Shown one piece after another: positions 15,959-21,265 of a DNA stretch of 21,265 nt (its first letter is position 1; every line of letters starts with the position of its first letter). Below the pieces are notes generated by a model. It had not been told where the DNA came from. It was given only the letters and a program-made list of their open reading frames with translations, and searched no databases. The position numbers and the translations under genes were made by a program. Source of the DNA: Nemertoderma westbladi (lineage: Eukaryota > Xenacoelomorpha > Nemertodermatida > Nemertodermatidae); contig JAUCBJ010006227.1 of the NCBI GenBank assembly GCA_032718475.1, forward strand, positions 1 to 21,265, written 5' to 3'.

Positions 15959-17668
15959 ATGGCACATTCAGAAATCAGCTATTCAAGCAATGATCTGGTT
16001 TGCAACGAAAATCAGTTTATGCTACAAGACAACTCGTTTGGTCTATATTTCGATCCGGCGAACAAACTCTTCCCGTTAACGATAAATACAACCTTAAACC
16101 AACCCATCCCGATTCCGGCAAACTACGCGCACTTTATTTTCCGTGCCTGCTACGAACTTCACGATGGACAATATCAAACCCTCGACGATAATAAACTTCA
16201 TTCCTCCAACCACGGTTTCAAACTTTTAAAAAGGGACAACAAAATAACGTTCAATCTAACTACTTCGCCCGAAACGTTTACGATCCCAACTAGTATAGTC
16301 GATTTTATTCGAGAAAACATCAACCAAGATGTGGCAAATCGTCTACTGGGTTTAACCACTCTCGTAACCTCCTTCTTCTCCGATGATCGCTTATTTGATT
16401 TTCATAGTATCGCAAACTCAATTCTTCTTCTCATCTGGAACTCGTCGACTCCGACCGAGGAAGAGGAGACTCGTTTCTTTAAACTTTTCGACAAGGATGT
16501 TCTCGCTTTCGGCGAGAAATTGAATGAGCTCACATGCTTTTTCGCCAATAAAGTCTCCTATTACTTTGGAATCAATTATAGAGTTGGCACCTATGGAAGT
16601 ATTAACCCAGTGAAACCACTCGAGTTAATAAAGCTGGAAGACACTGTAAACAGTTCATGGATCACCTTTTCCGTCGCCTGCGCCATTTTATTTCAACAAT
16701 ATGTAAACATCTGTCGCCCTTTTATTAATCCTACTACTCACCTTGTCTTAAAACCGGGGAATTGGGTTGCTTTTGACTATTGCACTTTTGGGTTTGTTAC
16801 AAATATTCGGAACGAGCGCAATTTAGCGATCACCAATGGCTACGAGGTTGACGAAGGAAAGGCTATTGTTTCTTCTAGGGGCATGATTCTTCTTACACCA
16901 ACCGAGGTCGGCGAATTGAAATGGTTCGATTCAACCATCGAGGATAGTGAATGTGTCTGCTATGATGAACCTAACGTCTACAAAGACAACATTTCCGAGC
17001 GAATATCGATACAAAGTTGTATCAGTGATTCAGAATATGATTTACATATAACCGAGAGAAAATTTAACGATTCCTTTACTATAGGTAACACGATTCAAGC
17101 GCGCGAGGCTCTAATCAGATTCAAGGCTATGGCTATACAATTTGCTTTCAAACCAAAGCAGATTACGATCCCCAATCACCAACGCTATCTCATAAATAGC
17201 AGTATCGCAGCCTTTATCTATAAGTTCAAATCCGAAAAATATGTCGGTATCTGGCCCATTTTAATGAAAGACGAAGAGAATACCACTTTTCAGTTCACCA
17301 ACGGTCTCAATATTAGGGGCAGCGATTTTCTCACGATAAATATAACCAACCCACCCAACTCTCACTACTACCTCAGTCCTTACATTCATATCGAGAACAA
17401 ACCAACAGAAATTATATTCACCAATGCGAAAAATACCAACACTATCACCCTGCCCAACGACTTTACCATCGCGCGCCTTTTCGAATTACTAAAACGTTCT
17501 CTCAGAGAAGGCATCTTTCTCCCGCAGCAAACACACCTTAATCTATTTCACCCCCCAAGAAAAGGCTATCTCAACAATCTATTAAAGAGAAAATTATCGC
17601 AACCATTAATAGTATCGGACCCTAAAAGGGTTAAACCAGTTATTCTCGGAGACCAGCAACCCTATTAA
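15959..17668 (+). CDS. Intact 569-aa protein of unknown family
   Basis: A single uninterrupted frame from ATG (context CACGATGG, favourable at +4) to TAA, the longest in the window, and the only long frame without damage. It is a mixed alpha/beta-looking, mostly soluble protein: no signal peptide, one hydrophobic patch around residues 233-258 (SVACAILFQQYVNI), several Cys pairs (ECVCYDE near 326), and an Asn/Thr/Ile-rich C-terminal third. Near the end there are basic clusters (LLKRKL, DPKRVKPV) that could act as nuclear localisation signals. I recognise no domain and no transposase, helicase, polymerase or protease motif. It has its own promoter just upstream and no visible introns. Options are a host orphan gene, a gene of a captured DNA virus, or a cargo gene of a large transposon. 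The sequence alone cannot decide. Confidence 0.75.
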   Translation: MAHSEISYSSNDLVCNENQFMLQDNSFGLYFDPANKLFPLTINTTLNQPIPIPANYAHFIFRACYELHDGQYQTLDDNKLHSSNHGFKLLKRDNKITFNLTTSPETFTIPTSIVDFIRENINQDVANRLLGLTTLVTSFFSDDRLFDFHSIANSILLLIWNSSTPTEEEETRFFKLFDKDVLAFGEKLNELTCFFANKVSYYFGINYRVGTYGSINPVKPLELIKLEDTVNSSWITFSVACAILFQQYVNICRPFINPTTHLVLKPGNWVAFDYCTFGFVTNIRNERNLAITNGYEVDEGKAIVSSRGMILLTPTEVGELKWFDSTIEDSECVCYDEPNVYKDNISERISIQSCISDSEYDLHITERKFNDSFTIGNTIQAREALIRFKAMAIQFAFKPKQITIPNHQRYLINSSIAAFIYKFKSEKYVGIWPILMKDEENTTFQFTNGLNIRGSDFLTINITNPPNSHYYLSPYIHIENKPTEIIFTNAKNTNTITLPNDFTIARLFELLKRSLREGIFLPQQTHLNLFHPPRKGYLNNLLKRKLSQPLIVSDPKRVKPVILGDQQPY

Positions 17669-17721
17669 TATAAACAGTCTCTATTTATTGAAAACTGTTC
17701 TGACTATATCTTTTGTTATTG

Positions 17722-17819
17722 TTGATGTTCTTATATTATTTATTGTTAATGTTGTTGGTAAATTATTTATCCGTTGTTGTTATATTATTTAATATTGATG
17801 TTGTCGGTAAATTATTTAT
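17722..17819. repeat. 49-bp direct repeat in 3' region of the 569-aa gene
   Basis: 17731-17770 and 17780-17819 share TTATATTATTTA and GGTAAATTATTTAT blocks at a 49-bp spacing, within a TTG-rich stretch beginning about 55 bp after the stop codon. Probably part of the 3' untranslated region or just beyond it. Confidence 0.65.
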
Positions 17820-17926
17820 TCTTATTTCCCCATAATGTTTAAAAAATATAAGATGTTTAACCACTTATTTTTCATTTTTCTCTACTAGTTAATCTATACT
17901 ATGAGAGCGAGCCATGAAATAAGTGA

Positions 17927-17992
17927 GTCTCAGCATACCATTAATGACCCCTACTGCTTCTTCGTAATCAATTTGAATGTTAATCCCTAAAT
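17927..17992 (+). repeat. 66-bp direct repeat, copy A1
   Basis: GTCTCAGCATACCATTAATG through TTAATCCCTAAAT recurs at 18974-19039 with about three substitutions. The element to which it belongs is not identified. Confidence 0.8.
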
Positions 17993-17995
17993 AAA
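17990..17995 (+). promoter_or_regulatory. Candidate polyadenylation signal AATAAA
   Basis: The first canonical AATAAA after the 569-aa frame, 322 nt downstream of its stop. A noncanonical signal nearer the stop may be used instead. Confidence 0.35.
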
Positions 17996-18338
17996 CAGCC
18001 AATCCCTATGAATTCTTTACAAACTCGATATGCAAGTTGTTTATCAGAGCTGATTTTAATTAAAATATATTATTTAGCGATTTTCGTGATTAATGCTATA
18101 AATTATATTCACCAAAATGAAAATATCCCCCCTATTACTCTATCCATCAAGCGATGCTTTGTATGTATTGATGGCGAGCAAAGTTTTCAGGGCGACCACC
18201 TCTAGGCTGTAAGTATACTGTTCTGCCCTATCATAGACACTCTGTCTTTTAGATGCTTCACTGTTAATATTAAGCCGTTAGCCATGGCGCCGCTGATATG
18301 CCGCGAGGATATTCAAAGGCTTTGGTTTGATTGTTCAT

Positions 18339-18489
18339 ACTATGGATAGTTCAATGAAATCATGAAAGGGAGGGCCGCATGGGTTGAAAGTGAACGTCCT
18401 TATTTTCCCGAGAAATTCTTAAAGGCGACTATGAATAGAACAATGAAACATTAAAGGGAGGACCGCATATGTTGGGAATGATAGCCCTT
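18339..18489 (+). repeat. Diverged 60-bp repeat pair
   Basis: 18339-18400 and 18428-18489 share ACTATGxATAG, CAATGAAA, AAAGGGAGG-CCGCAT and a CCTT end at an 89-bp spacing. An old tandem duplication of unknown origin. Confidence 0.6.
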
Positions 18490-18798
18490 CAACTGCCTTT
18501 TACCCAGATTTGCGTAAGATCGAGGGAAGATGTAGAGGAAAATACACTCATAGCTTTAATGCCCCATTTGATTAAAGTAGAGCAAATTTAGCTTTCACCT
18601 AAGGGTTATCACTCCATGCGACTGCAAAATTTAAAATTCTATCTATGATGTATTCGCTATATTTCGTTTGCTGACATTATTTCATCGCGAAATTAAAAGC
18701 AACTGCTATTACTATTATTATAGTATATTATCTAAAGTAGTGACACTGAGTTGGAACAGATAGGATAATTGCACTTATTATGTTTTAGATTAGTAGCT

Positions 18799-18970
18799 TT
18801 AACCCTAATACTACCAGGCTATAAAATGTTGTACAAACACCGGGGAGGGTCATAATGACCCTGGTCGGGGGTAGGGAATCGAATCTATGACAATCTGGTA
18901 TCCTATTTTGTGTTTACTTTTTATATTTTCCGCGAAGCGACGGCAAAAATTTAAAATTCCTGAAAATTTC
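18799..18970 (+). repeat. 170-bp direct repeat, copy B1, with TTAA-CCCTAATACTACC end
   Basis: Nearly identical to 19284-19454. It begins at TTAA followed by CCCTAATACTACC and contains the palindrome AGGGTCAT-A-ATGACCCT (about 18845-18863) and a CCGCGAAGCGACGGC patch. A TTAA target plus a CCC-starting end with a GGTCA/TGACC palindrome close by resembles piggyBac-type termini. No matching opposite end was found, so this is only suggestive. Confidence 0.6.
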
Positions 18971-18973
18971 TGG

Positions 18974-19039
18974 GTCTCAGCATACCATTAATGATCCCTA
19001 TTGCTTCTTCGTAGTCAATTTGAATGTTAATCCCTAAAT
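18974..19039 (+). repeat. 66-bp direct repeat, copy A2
   Basis: Partner of 17927-17992. Here it starts four bases after the end of the 170-bp repeat B1, so A and B may be parts of one larger element. Confidence 0.8.
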
Positions 19040-19140
19040 CCCTATATTTTTCATAAAATCCCTCAAAACTTACAAATTTTGAAAAATCGGCTAATATAAA
19101 ATGCCCCCATAGTTTCAATAAAAATGGTACTCGAAATGTG

Positions 19141-19241
19141 AATACAATTCTTCCACTTCACCAAGGTGAAACCTTAACGAAAACTATCCTGATCCACACT
19201 CGAGTTGTAAATACATTGCATCCACTTCACCAAGATGGAAC
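19141..19241 (+). repeat. 32-bp repeat pair with TTCACC palindrome
   Basis: AATACAATTCTTCCACTTCA (from 19141) and AATACATTGCATCCACTTCA (from 19210) are 32-bp direct repeats 69 bp apart. The first contains the 14-bp palindrome TTCACC-AA-GGTGAA (19157-19170), and the second has a damaged version. Confidence 0.6.
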
Positions 19242-19283
19242 ATTTGTATTGTATTTAAGATTTATTTTCATGAGTCACATAAT

Positions 19284-19454
19284 AACCCCAATACTACCAG
19301 GCTATAAAATGTTGTACAAACACCGGGGAGGGTCATAATGACCCTGGTCGGGGGTAGGGAATCGAATCTATGACAATCTGTATACCCTATTTTGTGTTTA
19401 CTTTTTATATTTTCCGCGAAGCGACGGCAAAAATTTAAAATTCCTGAAAATTTC
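19284..19454 (+). repeat. 171-bp direct repeat, copy B2
   Basis: Partner of 18801-18970 with a handful of differences (CCCC for CCCT at the start, TATACCC for GGTATCC in the middle). It is preceded by ATAA rather than TTAA, so its target site has decayed or the end differs. Confidence 0.75.
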
Positions 19455-19809
19455 GCGGATAGAGAATTAAAATATATTTGGTGAGCATAGTGCTGCGCGA
19501 AGGCTCCATGGCAGATGTATTTTAGCTATGGACTCGTATATCCATTCTACTCTACTATAGCCAGACTGTCTTCGAGGTGCCCCGTTAGCCTTGGCGCCGC
19601 TAAATTTGCATGAGAGCCGGCCAGCAAGCGAGATATCTCTATTGCTGATAAGCTTGAGGGCCCAAATAAGGCAAACATTCATATGCTATATCCCCTAGTT
19701 ATTACCGTCATATAATTACTACTGGCTCCTAACGACTTATCACTGGGGAACCCTTTAATTAAAGCCGCCTCTCGTTGAATCTGTTGCGTTGTTCCCTCTG
19801 CGTTGATGC

Positions 19810-19847
19810 TATATAAACCGAGATGGGACCTTCATTCGTCATCAGTT
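19810..19847 (+). promoter_or_regulatory. Core promoter of the 139-aa gene: TATA box and initiator
   Basis: TATATAAA at 19810-19817 and TCAGTT at 19842-19847. The initiator A at 19844 is 34 bp from the first T of the TATA box, the standard spacing. TCAGT is the canonical arthropod initiator. No downstream promoter element is evident at +28 to +33. The leader to the ATG at 19958 would be 114 nt. Confidence 0.7.
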
Positions 19848-19957
19848 TTGAGCTCGAATAATTTTACATGATTTATTTTACAAGACGCTAATTTTAAACT
19901 TCACATTTTATTTTAAACTTTTGCGTTTACAATTTGTCAATTTGACTATTCATCATC

Positions 19958-20377
19958 ATGGATTCCACCACCAGCACCCAGCTAGCCGCCTCCGTGACAC
20001 CGGTCTCCATCACAGCTACACCCGTCACCACCATGTCCAACGCTACCAACACAACCACAACCAGAAGCGTCGGTACACAGACCATGGAGAGCAGGTCGGA
20101 AGCGGTCACTCCCTATGTCCGTTATATGAGGGATCAGGAAGAGGAGATGGCGTGGGAGGAGGATTTGGCTGATCGAGAGCTCGAGATTCGAGCATTGGAG
20201 GAAGCGCGAGTGGAATGCCTTCGGACCTCCTCCAACTGGTACGATCAATATTTGTACCAGGAATATGTTCAGAAAGAGATAGCAGCGGCTGAGGAACAAC
20301 GTTTCCTTTACCCTTTTCCCCAGGAAAACTGGGAGGAAACAGAAGATTTCAGGGAGGAACCATGGTGTAAGTTTTAA
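19958..20377 (+). CDS. Intact 139-aa acidic protein with LC8-type motif, unknown family
   Basis: An uninterrupted frame from ATG (CATCATGG context) to TAA, placed correctly behind a TATA/initiator promoter. Residues 1-45 are Ser/Thr-rich and low in complexity, and end in RSVGTQTM, a good match to the TQT class of dynein-light-chain (LC8) binding motifs. Residues 55-105 are strongly acidic and helix-prone (EEEMAWEEDLADRELEIRAL, ALEEARVECL), a likely coiled coil. The C-terminus is rich in Tyr, Gln, Glu and aromatic residues. There is no signal peptide or membrane segment. It is not recognised. An LC8 motif next to a helix suggests a dimeric adaptor or cargo-linked protein, which is inference. 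A splice donor overlaps the stop region (see 20367-20567). Confidence 0.65.
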   Translation: MDSTTSTQLAASVTPVSITATPVTTMSNATNTTTTRSVGTQTMESRSEAVTPYVRYMRDQEEEMAWEEDLADRELEIRALEEARVECLRTSSNWYDQYLYQEYVQKEIAAAEEQRFLYPFPQENWEETEDFREEPWCKF

Positions 20378-20567
20378 TTAATACTAACATTCCTTTATAA
20401 TATGATATAATAAAATAGGTTAAAGCAATAAGCAAATTGAGTACAGAGATTAATTTGAGTAATTACAATAATTTTAAAGTTATAAGAATTACCAAGATGC
20501 TATAAAGCAATTACTTAAATAATAAATTATTATTTAATTATAAAATAAATTATTTATTTTCTCATAG
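20367..20567 (+). other. Candidate intron at the stop codon of the 139-aa gene
   Basis: A strong donor GTAAGT at 20367-20372 and an acceptor TTTATTTTCTCATAG ending at 20567 bound a 201-bp AT-rich stretch, with TACTAAC at 20382-20388 (unusually near the donor for a branch site). Splicing would join T to GCTAA, giving Cys then stop, so the protein would lose only its last two residues (KF). Unspliced RNA ends at TAA 20375-20377. A GC-richer stretch at 20585-20680 would then be 3' untranslated exon. Confidence 0.35.
20409..20414 (+). promoter_or_regulatory. Candidate polyadenylation signal AATAAA
   Basis: Thirty-two nt after the stop codon of the 139-aa frame and inside the candidate intron, so its use and splicing would exclude each other. 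Confidence 0.4.
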
Positions 20568-20812
20568 GCTAAATTATATTCTATCGCTGAGGGCTCAGAG
20601 TTAGTTTTCGCTGGAGCGAGCGAGATTGGAAGCGCAGTTGTTCTAGAGCGGTGACAGTTGGATCTCACTGTGAAAACAGATAAATTAGTGTTACTAATGG
20701 GGGCTGATGAGTTATAATTCTATGGAGTGGAGAAAAAAGAGTCATAAAGAACTTTATTTGTTTAATTATACTTTAGCTATCCATACTTATTTTATTGTTT
20801 CTATGGTACAGG
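20415..20812. other. 3' flank, no gene seen
   Basis: AT-rich apart from 20580-20720, which is GC-richer (GGAGCGAGCGAGATTGG) and could be a 3' untranslated exon of the 139-aa gene. No frame of note. Confidence 0.4.
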
Positions 20813-20884
20813 CAGGGCCTTCATAAAATAACTTATTTATTGAAGTTATATTATTTTATGGCCTGTTATTTTATGAAGGCCCTG
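20813..20884. mobile_element. 72-bp hAT-like hairpin MITE
   Basis: The ends CAGGGCCTTCATAAAATAAC (20813-20832) and its exact complement (20865-20884) form a 20-bp perfect inverted repeat around a 32-bp AT-rich middle. The flanks repeat GTACAGG on both sides (20806-20812 and 20885-20891), or GGTACAGG if one terminal G is counted in the duplication. CAGGG ends and a 7-8 bp duplication point to hAT. It is among the smallest sizes expected for a MITE and folds into one hairpin. Confidence 0.75.
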
Positions 20885-20891
20885 GTACAGG

Positions 20892-21265
20892 CCACCAGAA
20901 AACCCAGATTTGTACAATTGTGAACATATTTTATCAAATGTGTACCAGTGTAATGTTGTTGAACGGGATAATTGAACATAATTTTCCGTCAAAGGATAAA
21001 AATTAATAGTTTTGAAACGTTTAGTAATCTGGAAACTCTCTATAGTTTGCCGCGAACTGTCGCTCATTATAGCTGAAAATGCGATAAGGATTTTGTTTAC
21101 CTTTATTATAGTGTGCGGTTAATAGTGTCTAGTAGGCCTATAGTTAGTGATGTTAAGGCATGTTCTGGTGTTTCTCTGTGCCCTCTCGGTGTCAGACTAA
21201 TGGCGTAACATCTTCCTACACTAAATTAATTATTCAATGGTCTAGGCTCCTCCATTCACGTAGCC
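20892..21265. other. Terminal stretch, nothing recognised
   Basis: A minus-strand frame at 20846-21067 overlaps the hairpin MITE and has no family features. No other signal is seen up to the window end. Confidence 0.5.

Larger units (their letters stand above)
17822..19809. other. Repeat-strewn intergenic region
   Basis: No supportable gene. Small frames (18008-18205, 19138-19338, minus 19467-19682) lie in repeats or AT-rich DNA and show no family features. The stretch holds several diverged direct repeats, listed separately. GC-richer patches near 18280 and 19590 both contain CGTTAGCC-TGGCGCCGCT, suggesting yet another dispersed repeat. Confidence 0.6.

Noticed and set aside
13200-15960. 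Search for a 3' LTR matching 7028-7614
   Set aside because: No stretch resembling TGTAGCGGGTCTAG or the AATAAA-bearing end was seen, so the LTR remains unproven.
18865-18895. GGGAATCGAATCTATGAC in the 170-bp repeats, like a reversed tRNA T-arm/B box
   Set aside because: No A box at the right distance and no cloverleaf can be drawn, so neither a tRNA nor a tRNA-derived SINE is supported.
19467-19682. 71-codon minus frame with mixed composition
   Set aside because: It overlaps a dispersed repeat patch (CGTTAGCC-TGGCGCCGCT, also at 18280), with no family features or promoter.
1-21265. CRISPR array, bacterial operons, rRNA or tRNA genes
   Set aside because: No regularly spaced short repeats with unique spacers, no ribosome-binding-site-linked gene series, and no cloverleaf or rRNA-like block were seen.

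Overview
The window is eukaryotic nuclear DNA, most likely from an arthropod or another invertebrate. There are no bacterial operons. Most coding traces are broken transposable elements of animal type (a CR1/L2-like LINE, RTE/R4-like LINE fragments, a BEL/Pao-like gag and hAT elements). The two intact reading frames each have a eukaryotic core promoter with a TATA box, and one of these has an arthropod-type TCAGTT initiator 34 bp downstream. The species cannot be named from the sequence.

Left third (about 400-6655, minus strand): one long, 5'-truncated CR1/L2-like non-LTR retrotransposon that reads endonuclease, reverse transcriptase and C-terminal tail from right to left. It has frameshifts and stops and was later used as a landing site. 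Two 5'-truncated copies of a second LINE (RTE/R4-like) lie at 939-1536 and 2177-2715. A 2,023-bp non-autonomous hAT transposon lies at 4507-6529 with perfect CAGTGCCGGATTAA termini and an 8-bp CTCCTACC duplication.

Middle (about 7000-15080, plus strand): a heavily mutated LTR-retrotransposon-like gag region. Its recognisable parts are a charged coiled-coil repeat, a BEL/Pao-type gag domain (DUF1759-like) interrupted by a run of 24 C residues, a long stretch I cannot assign, and two CCHC zinc knuckles. No reverse transcriptase, RNase H or integrase is visible. A second partial copy of the unassigned stretch follows at about 14580-15075, behind a small reading frame carrying a DTGA motif. A palindromic motif built on CCAAACC-CGCG-GGTTTGG recurs at five points across this region. 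At 15081-15385 a 305-bp palindrome-rich element with inverted ends truncates the second copy.

Right third (15400-21265): two intact, intronless-looking reading frames in AT-rich, repeat-strewn DNA. The first (569 aa, 15959-17668) sits behind a CRE, two inverted CCAAT boxes, a TATA box and an initiator. The second (139 aa, 19958-20377) sits behind TATATAAA and TCAGTT and carries a dynein-light-chain-type VGTQT motif and an acidic helical C-terminal half. I recognise neither. Their intactness next to decayed elements makes them the main candidates for something undescribed: host orphan genes, or genes from a recently captured DNA virus or large transposon. Between and after them lie several diverged direct repeats, possible piggyBac-like ends, and a 72-bp hairpin MITE at 20813-20884.
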